Below, piece after piece: positions 11,491-23,189 of a stretch of DNA of 64,000 nt. The number at the start of each line of letters is the position of its first letter. Position 1 is the stretch's first letter. Origin of the DNA: Ustilaginoidea virens (lineage: Eukaryota > Ascomycota > Sordariomycetes > Hypocreales > Clavicipitaceae); NCBI RefSeq assembly GCF_000687475.1, contig NC_057319.1, positions 3,648,001-3,712,000 on the forward strand, written 5' to 3'. The position numbers were made by a program, and so were the translations under genes. The notes under the pieces are model-generated. The model saw only the letters and a program-made list of their open reading frames with translations. It did no database searches and had not been told where the DNA came from.

Positions 11491-12018
11491 AAAGAAAGAA
11501 AGGAAGGAAGAAAAGGGACAGGATAAAGAATAGAGCAAAACAATTAATTGAAAAAAAAATAAAGGAAAGAAACAGAAAAAGAAGAAGAAGAAAAGAAAAG
11601 AGAAAAGAAAAGAAAACAGGCCTGTTGTTTGGCGCCATGTCCCTCCCTGGGCGGTTGGGCAAAGCGGCAGGTGGTCATCGCCATGGGGCCGCATCTTTTG
11701 CGCTGGGAAAAAGACTTTGGACACATTGACGCCTTCTATACTATGCACACTTTACATCTCTGTCACGTTTGGCGGCTTGCCTCCTCTGCGCCGCCTGTCT
11801 GAGAAAAGGAAAGCAAGTTGTATAAAGAGATGGATGGTAAAGGAAAGGACGAAAAGGGGAAAGAAGAGAAAAAGAAAAGAAAAAGAAAAAGAAAAAGAAA
11901 AAAAAAGACGGACAAAGGAGCGAGGAAGCCACGTTCTTCTGAAGAGTGTTGAAATAGACAAGTCAGGCGTTTCGTTTCGTTTTCGTTTTCGTTCCCTTCC
12001 GAGGCACGGCGTCGCGGC
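10382..12018. other. Gene-free intergenic DNA with simple repeats
   Basis: Between the convergent SHMT and Spt7 genes. Contains G and A homopolymers near 10433-10455, a (CA)n(CT)n tract at about 10680-10730, poly-A of about 35 at 11450-11487, and purine-rich runs around 11488-11620 and 11830-11910. Open frames here are low-complexity (poly-Phe, poly-Lys) and are not believable genes. Confidence 0.6.
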
Positions 12019-14527
12019 TCACTGGGCGATACTCTCCGGACTCATCATGACAATGGTGTCGTCCTTGTCGGTCTGGCTTGTGGCAGCGTGGCTTTGCGCG
12101 CTTTCGCTCCTCTCCATGCTGGAGCCGAGAGCCAGCAGGGCTGGGTTGGGAACCGGCACGGGCGTAATGGTCATGGGTTTCTTCTTGGCCGGCGTGGTGT
12201 TGGCCGACCCTGCGGCTCCGGCTCCGGCTGCCGCGCCAGCACCAGCACCGGCACCAGCACCGGCACCAGCACCGGCACCGGCGTTACTGCCTCTGGCTTC
12301 CGCCGCGGCCGCCGCGAGCTCCATCTTCTTCTTCTTCTTGGCGAGGGCCAGCTGCTCCCGCGGCGGCCGCTTCTGCGCGGAGATGATTTTGCCGCTGGCG
12401 CCGAGCCTGGGCCGCGGCTTGCGCTGCTTGACGGGCAGTTCCTCGTCCTCGACGAGCGCTTGGTCGCCGTTAGCGTGGAGCTTGGCAAGGAAGAAGTTCT
12501 TGACGAGGCCGATCTGCTCCTGTATGCTGTTCTTTGTGACGGGCTCCGAGGCCGGCGGCGGCTCGAATATGTCGGTGGATTCCGAGCCCGCGCCGCTCTG
12601 CGTCTGCATCTGGTACTGGTTCCTGACCCTGCTGTGGAGGAGGTGGAAGGGCACCGAGAAGGAGTCGAGGCCCATCTCCCGATCCAGGCCGAGCGCCCGG
12701 AAGCCGAAAAAGTCCTCGCCCAGGTCGTCGGCAAAGTCGCCGCTCATGAACTGGTCGCTGCCGTCCTTGAACGCCCCGGCGCCGTCCGCTCCGGCGTCCG
12801 GGGCCACCGCCGGCCGCAGCAGGTCCGTCAGGTGGAGCTTCATGCGCTCGTGGAGCACGCCGAGCCTCGAGCTCAGGCGGTCGACTTCGTCCCTGACGTA
12901 CAGGTCGAGCGACGCGACGTCGTGGCCGCTCTCGTCGAGCGTGTGCAGGATTACTTCCTCGGGCGTGAAGCGGGCCTGCGTCCGCACCCCGCCGGGGGTC
13001 CGCACCGTCATCCTGTCCGCCTCGCGGTACGTGTTGAACGTCCTGACCAGCTTCTGGAAGTAGTCGGCCGCGATGCCTGTCAGGGTGTCGATGGCCGACG
13101 GCTGCAGCTCTTCGAATCCGGTGTGGTAGAGAATCTTGGCCACGGAACGCTTCAGAGCATTCTGGCAGACGTCGGCCGCCATCACTGGTCCGTTGTCCGA
13201 GACAAAGTGCGGTTCGATGTCTTGCTCCACAAAGCTTTCCGTGTTGGGCTTCGGAAACTGGTTGGTGTACACCTGAGACTGTACCTGCATCTGCTTGATG
13301 ACTGATATCTTGGTCGCGAGTTTCCTGGTTTCCTGGATCTGGCGGATGTTTTCATCCATCTTCCTTGTCAGCCGGCTCTTGGGGGCCACGAATGATCCGC
13401 TGGGTACGAGCCTGAGGAACTCCTCGTGTTGGTTGATTACCTGGCCGTCGCCGTCTTCGACCCACTGCAGGTTGGCCTTGATGTCGGGCACGCTGGTCAG
13501 TGGGCTGTAGTAGTCGGGCATCACTCGCTCGGCCTCCTCGTCGATGCCCTCGGCGAGGGTTTCCGGCTGCTTGTTTGCCGAAAGCTCCTGGTCTGCGCCG
13601 ACGGCGAGTCCAGAAATCGAGCCCGCCGAGATTCCCAGTGCTTCGGCTTCTTTGTGGTGCTTTAGAAACCATCGCATGCCGGCCCGGTTTCTCAAAAGCG
13701 CCGGGGCGTCAGCATTCAGTTTATTGTCCATGAAGAGGAGATGGCGCTCCTTTGCGGCCAACGCTCGGTCCCTCTTGGTGGTCTGCTTCCAAATCTTGTA
13801 TTCTTCGTCCTCGTGCGCTTGCCCCTCGGCGTCACCAAAAGCCTGGTTTAGGGCCATGCCATTGAGGCTAGGCCCATCGATATCCATGGCGTCAGCGTTG
13901 CTGGCCATGCCCGAGAGGCCATTGAGAGCACCCAGCGGAGTCGCAGTGCCGCCCACCGGCGGGGTTGAGAGTCCACTGCCATCGACTTCGGACCCTTCCC
14001 TGCCCGCCTTTCCTAAGAGTCCATTGAGTTGCAGTATTGGCTTTTGGTCTACGACAGGAGTGTCTTCTTTGAGATCGTGTGGCGCGGTGCGCGATTTGGT
14101 TCCCTTGGTTGTAGCTTTGCGACCACGAGACGACATTATCGGCTCATCATCAGAATCCTCAGCACCGTCGTCTTCACCACCATTCTGCTTCCGTCTCTCC
14201 TCAGCCTCCACCTCGGCCCGCGATCGAATGACCAAGTCAGGTATCAGGGGAATCAACTTTTCGGCCTCCTTACGCATGCCGTTTGCCATTCTCCGGAAGG
14301 GGTGATTCATGTCTTGGTTGTACTTTAAACAGTTGTCCCAGATGAGGTTCAGATCTGTCACAAAGTCCGTTTTCGACTTGTACGACAAGGCCTTGAGCTT
14401 CTTGGTCATGGTTCCAAGATCCATAGGGTTTTTGATAACTGGTGAGAAAGAAGCTGGGATTAGCAAGGACTGGATGATCCAAAAAGTTTGTTCAACAAGG
14501 CAGTAACAAACTGGTTTTATGTGTGTA

Positions 14528-14564
<37 letters not shown>

Positions 14565-15267
14565 CTAACAACTGAGATAATCGGGGGCATCTCTCTTGTT
14601 GACTCTAGTTAAGAACGGGGTGGAATATTCCGTATGTGCTTTGAGCTCTGTCAAGACCTTCTCCACGGCCTCATAGAGCTCTTCTTGATTAACATTCTCC
14701 TCGCTCGCCCACTTGCTTCGGTTTTTGCGAACTTCGTTCATAAGAAGTCTTAATTCAGCATCCGAGGCACGAACCTGATCGCGCTTCATGTCGATTCTGG
14801 CGATGAGATGCTTGAGGGTGAGGCTCGAGGCACCGAGGTTGGCACTGCTGAGCGAACCTTGGTAGCTTGCTTGAGCGCCGCCAGCACCGCTGGACTGGTT
14901 GTTGTCCATCTCGGCCTGCAGCTGCTTCTCCGAGTCCTCCAGGCGTTGCTGTTCTAGCATGGCCGTGCGATCGTTTTCTAGCGTGTATATTATGGTGTGG
15001 AAGCTTCGCCTAGCCGCTGCCTCGGTGGCTGATCGGGCTTCTTCCAGCTTCTTGATGGCATCGTCATCGTTGCCTGCAAGCTTTCCTCTTGCTTGCGGGT
15101 CTTCTTGGCTTGGTTTCGGCTTGTCTGCGGCTCTCCCGGGCGAATGAAGGGATTGAACGGGAGAGCTGCCGGACTTGGACGGAGACAGCAGGGGGTTGGT
15201 TGCGGCTGACGTTGCAGAGCCCTGAGGCTTGGCTGCAGCGGGCGCATCCGGTACGTCGTCTTGTTCT

Positions 15268-15298
<31 letters not shown>

Positions 15299-15683
15299 AG
15301 TCGTCTTCATCAATGGCGCGTTTGGCCCTTTTTAGAGGAGGCTCATTGATGGGTTCGTGGTCCGTGGTCGGGGGAAGTGTCACGGTCGCGGTCGGTGTTG
15401 GCGCTCGTCGCTTCAGGGCCGCGATGGCGTTGCAGTTGTACGATCCATCTTCGGCGAACAGAAGCGCCACCTTTTCCTCTGTTTTACGATACAGATCCGC
15501 AAAGAGGGCTCGACGATTCTCCTCATCTATATCGACCGGTGCCTCAGGCAGCATTCCTGCAGCGTTATCGACGGGGGTTTGGGTGCGCGCCGATCCATCG
15601 TCGACGTGGTTCAGAGACCTGCTGGCATGAGAATGATGCACTGCTAAAGGTTGCCAGGTTGTCTGGCCGTTGGAAATAGACAT
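12019..15683 (-). CDS. SPT7: SAGA complex subunit Spt7 (bromodomain, histone fold)
   Basis: Structural subunit of the SAGA histone acetyltransferase coactivator in the nucleus. Exons are complement(14570-15683) and complement(12019-14438), giving 1177 aa. The 131-bp intron uses a GTTAGT donor, and the join reads [20 protein letters not shown] inside the bromodomain (about residues 345-425). A second donor nearby would give LII instead of SFI; the rest is unchanged. An acidic Asp tract lies in the N-terminal half. A long region follows with [20 protein letters not shown]. The bromo-associated histone-fold domain, starting near [17 protein letters not shown], spans about residues 785-870. The C-terminus is rich in Gly/Ala and Pro repeats and ends MMSPESIAQ. 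The start MSISNGQ at 15683 is chosen because upstream codons look non-coding. Confidence 0.88.
14523..14564. repeat. (GT)n(GA)n compound microsatellite inside the Spt7 intron
   Basis: A GT-repeat followed directly by a GA-repeat, lying just inside the donor end of the single Spt7 intron on the minus strand. It leaves the donor GTTAGT intact. Confidence 0.85.
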
Positions 15684-17243
15684 ATTGGGCCCGTGGCGAT
15701 GAAAGCGACAAGCAGGCGCGATGTCGCCATGCGCGGTAAGGTGCGCTCGCGTAGGGCCAAGCCAAGGGCACTGGTAAAAATTACAACGGCATGGGTCGAA
15801 AGAGCGGCATTGGGAATGATGGGGGACGCCGTTTCGCGACAAGAAAGATGGCGATGGCGATGCTTTGATGGATCGCGATCAGGGCGATTTGACAGCGGAT
15901 CGTGAGGTGAGGTTGAGGTTTTGGGGGGGGGGGGGGGGGGTGGGAGCGTTGTACCGCACCTTGTCCCGAAGCGGGACTTTCTCCCAAGGTTAGGAACTGG
16001 ATAGGCAAGACCTTTGGGGGGGGGGGGGGGGGCCAGCCAAGGGATGGCAGGTACAGTCAATACCCACGCCAGCTACGCCCTCGGGGATCCAGGAGCACTT
16101 CTACAGTGCACTACAAGTGCTGTTACAGTGCTGTCACGGTCTGGTATGTGCCGTTCTCCCCAGCTGGCAAAAACCAGACTGCAGTTGAGGCAACTCGCGT
16201 CGCCAATGCCCAGAGCCCGGCCAAGGATACATTGATTGGTACATACTGAAGCAACAAGTAGCCAGGTACAATCACCGTGTGCTTTCTGGTAAAGCCCATG
16301 ACATGACCATGACCATGACCGCGACCATGGGGCCATAGCTCTGTCCTGGCATCATACCACGTATGCATAGGTACCAGGTACCTACCGGTAGGTTAGATCG
16401 TCGGTACCTCCCAAGGAGGTGGGTAGGAGGTAGGTACGTACCTAGGTAGAGGTAGGTTAGGTACCTACCTGGTAGGAAGTAAGCGCTGGCTTTTTCCGTC
16501 GCAGGTGGATCAGCATGCTAGGCACGTGACTGCGCGACGAGTTTGACATCTGAAACAAAGATGAAAATCTCAACTGGTCTAGGATGAATATCAAATGAGT
16601 CGGCACTCCTTGGTATGCTGGGGTTGGCAGCTTTTCATCACTGCCTCAACTGTTGCGTCTCAAGTCCAATGGGGTGACATTCACTAGGTACCTAGGTATG
16701 TATCGGGTGTTTTTTCTTTTTTTAGCTCGGGTGGGCGGGCACCTGAGGTACCCCATTGGTGGTGCCAACCCAGGTGTACCGAGGACATGGATTGATCATT
16801 GGCACTGATCTGATGATGAGTACAGTATATCGTATGTACCTACATACCTCCCTCATACCTGTCCTCCACCAAGCCTCACATGCCATTGAGCCCGACTCGC
16901 ATTTCAGGTTTTCTGAGTAACCTCACCTCGCTGCTCCTGCATCTTCTCAGCCTGCTTACCATCCTTTGGCCTTGCCATCTTTTGGCCATCCTACCATCCA
17001 TCACCTGGCGTGCATCCTGCCGAGCTCCGTGTGTTGGCGTCGTTGCTAAAAAAAGTAGCTTTTCCACAACTAGGAAGCTTTGCGCAAAGCTGCCACCCAA
17101 GCCCCAGCCTCCTCTGCCGCCGCCTGCAATCTCATTCCCATCTGTCTACGGAGTACACCGGTCTGTCTACAAGCCTGCTAGCGATTCAATCTTCAACTTG
17201 CCCGGGTTTTCCATCCAGTTTTGACCTGAACCAGCTTATCATC
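15684..17243. other. Divergent intergenic region between Spt7 and the VanZ-like gene
   Basis: Contains two long G runs (15920-15940 and 16016-16032) and a dense cluster of GGTACC/CCTAGGTACC words at about 16368-16480, with more at 16684-16700 and 16738-16760. A TACGGAGTA word lies near 17148. No credible gene is seen. The region must carry both promoters. Confidence 0.55.
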
Positions 17244-17934
17244 ATGCGTATACGTCTACCCTTCGCTGGTATGTTCTTCCGAGTCAATTCCAAGATATTG
17301 CAGCGCGCATTGCTGACCATTTCTGATGTTGCAAGGAGTTTTCCTGCTCTTGCTTCTCGTGGCCGGATACGCCGGGCTTTCGCAGCTTCAAGTCGAACAT
17401 TACGTCAACGACAAGTTCATGCACGCCAGTACCTTCTTCCTTCTGACCGTCGCCTTCTACTGGGTCGTCGACACCAGCCGCCGCCGAACGCTCCACATGA
17501 CGCTATTTGTTTGCGCACTCTGTCTTGGGGTAGGCTCCGAGTTCGTGCAGAGCTTCCTCCCCAACGATCGCGACTTCGATCTGTACGATATTGTTGCGAA
17601 TGTTGTCGGCAGCTTGGCAGGTGTAGGCCTCTGTTCTTGGTATCACAAACGAATGCTGGATCGCAAAAGGCAACGGAAAACCTACAACGCCGTTCCAGGG
17701 GATGATGCGGAAGATCTGGAGCTGGGTGACGGTCAGGAAATCGGTATTACCAGCATTGAAGCTGCCGCGTCTTCCCAGGCACGCACATTGGAGCAAGAGG
17801 TTGACAACTGGGACGAGAATGCGCCAGATGAATGGGAAGATGAAGATGGGGCAGGGTCATCGGCGCCTCCTCCCTACAAATCCAAAGAGTCGGGAGCAGC
17901 CGACACTGGGGAGGCCAAGAAACGGACAGATTGA
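17244..17934 (+). CDS. VanZ-like domain membrane protein
   Basis: Small integral membrane protein of the VanZ-like family; the fungal members have no settled function. Exons are 17244-17268 and 17336-17934 (207 aa); the intron is 67 bp, and an acceptor 3 bases later is equally possible. Four hydrophobic segments are visible, starting with VFLLLLLVAGYAGLSQL. The family signature is present: DKFMHASTFFLLTVAFYW, then GSEFVQSFLPNDRDFDLYD and IVANVVGSLAGV. The hydrophilic tail of about 90 residues is acidic with a Trp-Asp-rich patch (WDENAPDEWEDEDG) and a PPPYKS motif that could bind WW domains (inference). Same strand as the prefoldin gene downstream. Confidence 0.82.
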
Positions 17935-18824
17935 AAACACGCGATTGGTCCGAGGGCAGATGGGAATTTCCATGCGGTATCGACATTGGCCATTCAACCT
18001 TTGTCAGCGTGTTGGCGTTGTAGATGCAGCGTTACAATTACCCTTAGCGAATTATGAGTATGGTTATAATTTACAGAGGCCACAGCAGTTCCTTGCCACC
18101 CTGCTTCAGCTCTGCACTGCACTGTTCTTGTTTCGGGAGAGCCTTGATTAACAGGACTCTATATATGCCGAGCAAGGCTTTGACTTGAGAGATCTGCTGA
18201 CTGGGCCAGCTGCAGACTCGGGTGTGGGTTGAGCATATAGATTGACAATGCGCTAATCACTGCAGGTCTTTGCATCGTCTGCTGGACTGGGCGCCGGAAG
18301 ATCATGAATCCGACACGGACACCGGTGCACTAAGGCTAGCATTTTCGGGATCTTGTGGCTTGTCTTGATCATGCGGAGGGTTACTGTCAGTCTGATAGAA
18401 GGCCAAACTTGACTGCTAGGAAGTAGGTATGTACCCAAGGTAAAAGGGTTGCCTGAAGCATACCAGGTAGCTGACTTGGACAGCAACGAAGCAACGAAGC
18501 AACGAAGCAACGAAGCAACGAAGCAACGAAGCAATGAAGCAAACAACAAGCAAACAACCCGCAACGGGGTTGACCGGCGATGTCTAGGGTACGTCTTGAC
18601 TGACGGCTGGGGAGTTGAGGTTGTTGGTTGCTGCCCCTCAGTACCAGTGTGGCAGGTAGGAGGTACGTACATGCGGTACATACTACGCCCCCCACGTTGG
18701 CCTGCCTTGTACCCACCGATGTGAGTTAAACCCACCGACGACATGTTATACCTCGTCGGGCGCAAAAGATCCTCCTCTCTGGGCTGCAAACCAACATTGC
18801 CTCGTCGGAGGAGAGCCGGAAAGA
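17935..18824. other. Intergenic DNA with an 8-bp minisatellite
   Basis: No gene is seen. It contains the GCAACGAA tandem array described separately and GGTACC-type words near 18655-18680. Confidence 0.55.
18483..18538. repeat. 8-bp tandem repeat, seven copies
   Basis: Unit GCAACGAA repeated seven times without gaps; only the last copy differs (C to T). Open frames through it, on both strands, are repeat artefacts. Confidence 0.95.
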
Positions 18825-19795
18825 ATGGCGAGCACCGGTAAGGCGCCAGCATCAAGGTAAACCCTCTCGAATCTTGCTTCCCCCACTGCTAAAGAGCTCC
18901 TTGCCAACTCACAAGTTCAACCAAGCGCCGCCACTGAGCCTACTCCTACCAACCCCCGGGGCATTCCCAGCGCCCCTTTCGTCGATAATGTCGAAGATTA
19001 TGTCGCTACGAGGCAAGATGTCGAACCCACATTACGGAGCTTCCAGGAGATGATATCGTGAGTCTGGCACCAATGTGACTCGTTTGATGCACCATGGAAT
19101 TTTTTCAGAGTATCAAAGACGTCTGTTTGACCACCAAGCAAAGGCGGACATTCGCTAACGCATTTGCGCAGAAAATATCAGTTCATGGAACTGAATCTCC
19201 AACGGCGAATGGCAGGTCTCAAGGGGAAAATACCCGAAATCGAAAAGACTCTGGATACTGTCAAGTTTCTCAAGCTCAGAAAGGTAGCGTGTGAGACAAC
19301 CCGAGACTGAAGGAGTTTAATTTTGCTGACAGATGTATCGTCAAGGATGCAACGGACGCGATAGAAACAACGTTCGAGGTTAACGACACGTTGTACTCGA
19401 GGGCGAAGATCCCGCCAACTGATGAAGTTTACATCTGGCTTGGAGTAAGAAGAGCTGCCGCTACACAGCCATATACAAACTGATGGACAATGAATGACTG
19501 ATACAGTTCGAAAGGCCAATGTGATGCTCTCATATCCCATGGAGGAAGCAGAGGAGCTGCTCACCTCCAAGCTATCCACGGCACAAACCAGCCTGTCAAA
19601 TTGCGAGGAAGACTTGGATTTTCTACGAGAGCAAATCACAGTATGCCCGTCTCCTGAGCTCTAGTTGGCAAAACATGTACTAACATGTTTCAGACGATGG
19701 AGGTAGCAACGGCGAGAGTTTACAATTGGGAAGTCGTACAAAAGCGGAAGGAGAGGTCAAGTAAAGAGTATGAAGAGAAAAGTTCAAGTACCTAG
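18825..19795 (+). CDS. PAC10: Prefoldin subunit 3 (Pac10/VBP1 type)
   Basis: Alpha-type subunit of the cytosolic prefoldin chaperone that hands unfolded actin and tubulin to the CCT chaperonin. The gene is split into six small exons, so no long open frame shows it: 18825-18837, 18916-19057, 19172-19283, 19346-19444, 19515-19640 and 19694-19795 (197 aa). Conserved text across the joins: NPRGIPSAPFVDNVEDYV, SFQEMIS-KYQFMELNLQRR, FLKLRK-DATDAIETTFEV, DEVYIWLG-ANVMLSYPMEE, EEDLDFLREQIT-TMEVATARVYNWEVV. These match prefoldin 3 in order and spacing, with N- and C-terminal coiled-coil helices around a short beta hairpin. The first exon is only 13 nt and its acceptor (18915 versus about 18895) is the least certain part. 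Confidence 0.9.
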
Positions 19796-20274
19796 TGTGC
19801 CAAGGAGGGCTTCTCACAGTTTCCGTCGGGCGGGCGACATGACGATAGCTACCCGTGGGCAACCGGATATTTATCTAAGAGAACCGAACCTTTGCGAGTT
19901 TTACGTGGAAAATGTGCAGTTTTCCCGCTTGGAGTAGGGGTTTTTTTTTTTTTTTTTTTTTTCCGACTTCTTGATCTGCGGCGATTCAATGTTTCGGAAA
20001 GTGACACGCACGTGTCTACTACTGTAATTGAAAATGTTCGGCTGGCTGTGGCTATGATGATGGAAGTGCTGGGGTTTTGGGAGAATTGGCTGGGCAATCG
20101 CAAAGCCCCGCTTCGTGCATGTGAGCCAGTTAACTGCATACAGACATAGACATGTACATGCTCCGTACCTGCTGGCAACTGGGTTCCACCCATGGTTGAG
20201 GCTCCGAAACATCATTTCAGCATGTCGCAAACATAACATGAACACACTTGGAGTAGCTGGAGGTATCAGGAGGC
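19796..20274. other. Intergenic DNA with a poly-T tract
   Basis: T run of about 22 at 19940-19962. No gene is seen between prefoldin 3 and the next start codon. Confidence 0.55.
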
Positions 20275-23189
20275 ATGCTGCGAAATGCAGCAAGGAAGCT
20301 TCGACCTAGGCCAATTCTACCGCCTGGAGAACCAACTTTGACAGTGGTATGCCGAGCCCCGGCCTCTTCGTGCTTTCCAGGCTAACCTTTGTGCTGATTC
20401 ATAAATTCGATCGTTGCTCGACCCAGTCGTTTTCACCACGAACCTCTGTTCCAAATGATGCCGCGCTGTTGAACACTCCTCCGGAGATCATTCCAAATAG
20501 AGACATTACTCAGCACCGAATCGTGCTCCATGAGAAGACTTGTCCAAATGCAGCAGTACATCAGCGTGAGAGTCGCCCTCGCCCGAAAGCTAAATTGCCG
20601 TGCAATCCGAGGCAGGACTATTCAAAGGTGTCATTGGATTTCTTGCCCGCAAGTGTCTTGTTGCAAAAGGTGCTTGGGGAAGGACAAGATGCCGAGATTT
20701 GGAGAGAAAGAGTCGCCAGATTCCGCAGTGTCAGACTGCCAATTGTCCTGTTACAGGAGATGATGCGCCAGGGGCCTCTCGGAGTGACGTCTGCAAGTAA
20801 CTTTGACGAATTCTTACCAACCCAGGGCGAGATAGATTCAGTGTTGAAGCATCCGAGCTACGCAAAACACAAGCTAAACTACTACGTATACGTACTGCGC
20901 GGGCGTGATGATGACGAAAGATGCAGGAGGTACCTAGAAAACCCCCCTGCGAACCCGCTGTTCATATTTCATTTCATTGCTCGACCTAGTTCGAAGATCA
21001 GCAGCATGGGCATTTTGCATTCTTTGATCGAGACTTGCCCCTTGCATTTTAGTGAGGGAGTCTTGACGGAGGAGATTCCACGCGAAGGAAAGAAGAAATC
21101 GACAAAGGGACCCAAAGTCGACCAAATGAACTTCCTCTTGATTATGCGACAGCTTCTTCAGCACTGCCTCAGGATCGAGCCTAGATTCGTTGTCAGACTG
21201 GCAGAGGTGGCTTCCCGGTACATTCGGCACATACCGACATATCCTCGTCCGCAGAGGAAGTCGTATCTGCTACAGTGCGGTGTTTTCAATGCATGCCTTC
21301 ATATCTTTCGGCCGCAGTCCCGCCTTCAGGCAGTACAGAAGGCCATGCCTAGCGCATATTTTTGGGAAGCGCAAAGGGTTCTCCTTTCCATGTCCGCCGG
21401 GCTACAGCAACCTCTGCTCGTGGGACGTGACGGGTTTCGCGCTATAAGAGATGTCTTGTCCGGCCAGCCAAAGAACTCCACAGAGATGTATAGCTCAGCA
21501 CGACATGCACCGGGCTGGCCCCCGTACTTGCAGCCAAGTCATGGCATGGACGAACTAGCTGACCCGGAAGATAACTGGAGCCGCACCGTCAGCGCGGGAA
21601 TGCTGATGCAAGAGGCAGGATTTGCCAAGGACGACTTTGACGATGCAGTGGACATTATGCAAGGCATGGCTCTGGATGGGGCACCCACGATTCAACAAAG
21701 GAGCTCGCTTCCTACGGGCCGAAATATCGGAATCTGGGATGCGTCCATTAATGCCACGAGAAACGCTCAAGAGGCCTGGGAGCGGTTCAACAGTCCGCCT
21801 CAAGAAGGGATGAAGCCCGGGCCCTCCGAGTATGCCTCCATGTTCAGAAAGCTTGTGTTGCGGGAAGCTGAGCCAGACCGCTGGCTATTACCGGGTGATA
21901 AATCCCTGAACTTTCCCGCGCAGAACGAAGCCAACTTGGCAGAGTTCGAAAGAGCACGTGTGCGCCCGCCTAGCGTTTCCGAGCTTTATCAACGCATGAT
22001 GCTGGATGGAATTGCACCCCAAGGCACTTGTCTACGTATCCTGGTGGCGAATGCCGATTCCATGGAGACCGCCGTGCAGTATCTGCGCGACAGCCCCGAG
22101 GGGAGCAGAGCGGTACGGGCCCTGGCTTCAGACATGCCCGACTCGCAATCCTTGAGCATGGTCTCTCTAAGTCTCTTCGCCGCCTACATACAAGTGTGCC
22201 TACGAGTGCATGGACCCCGAGGCAAAAATCAACTTGCGCGTGCTATTCGTCTTGCTAAGACGAGACTGACCAAGGTACACTCTCGTTGGGTATCGTTCAT
22301 CTGGGGCCTCATTCTCAAAGACCTGTCCCAACACCACAAGGCGCTCAACATGTCCTTGGCGGAACAGCTCTCCATGATATTACGTGTCAGCGAAATCATG
22401 GAAGAGGATAGCGGTGTGCAGTTGGCGACGTTTACGCAGTTCAACAAATGCATCCGAAAGGCCACGCGACGAGAAGTCGACAGGGTCTTTGCAGGGCATG
22501 CCGAGCGGCCCAGTCAAACAGACGTTGGCTTTTGGCAAGCCCTGTATTACCCCTGTTCCGGCGTGAAATCGGAAAACGCTGCTCAGAGCCGGCACGGAGG
22601 AACTGTTGACGAGACCGACGTCGGCGAAGAAGGCAAGTTGGCAGCGAGAAGCATCCATCTTTTGAAGCAGGCGGGGAACAAGATGAAGAAGACATTCCAG
22701 ATCTTGGCCGAAAGAGAAAAGGACGTGCAAAAGTATCTGGAAACCTGCCAAGTAACGCCGCTGGAGCGGTTGAACTCTCGGAGAGATGCAATACGTAGTG
22801 ACGATGCTCATGAATACATGTTGACACTTGGTTACTTGGGAGAATTCGCAGAAATGGGCCGGCTGCTGGAATGGCTGATGGAGGAGTGGGCCCTTTCCGA
22901 TGTCGTGTCAACGCTGAACGAGTTGGATGAAGCTCCGCCGTATGCCGACTTCTGCGAGACGCTCTGCGTATTTCGGTTGGTGGCGGAGCCGATGCTTGGA
23001 CGGAAGACGGTGGCATTGCTCACGCAGAAGATGGCGGATTCGCGGCTGGGCTGGGTATGGCCAGACGACGAAGCCATCAAAGCATATGCGGACCTGCATG
23101 GTGACGAATCGATCAGCATGCTAGGACGTCTCGTACAGTCGGCGGGAGTCGATGCCGGAGTCAAGCAGGGGGCGGCGAGCCAAACCTGA
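20275..23189 (+). CDS. Conserved fungal protein, putative mitochondrial helical-repeat (PPR-like)
   Basis: I do not recognise a named orthologue. Exons are 20275-20346 and 20427-23189 (944 aa). The first exon encodes MLRNAARKLRPRPILPPGEP, a basic, Arg-rich start that looks like a mitochondrial presequence. The 80-bp intron has donor GTATGC, branch GCTAACC and acceptor CCCAG, all in phase 0. An ATG at 20349 would sit inside this intron. The body is almost all helical, with repeating helix pairs such as EYMLTLGYLGEFAEMGRLLE and HEYxxTL-type spacing, and no catalytic motif. That pattern resembles fungal pentatricopeptide or other helical-repeat proteins of mitochondrial RNA metabolism. This is inference; a Pfam or structure search would decide it. 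Confidence 0.75.

Noticed and set aside
12088..13305. 405-codon plus-strand frame
   Set aside because: Antisense shadow of Spt7, whose bromodomain and histone-fold sequence is unambiguous.
20349..20426. Apparent start codon and 26 N-terminal codons of the 944-aa protein
   Set aside because: They fall inside a well-formed phase-0 intron with donor, branch and acceptor; the exon at 20275 gives a better start.
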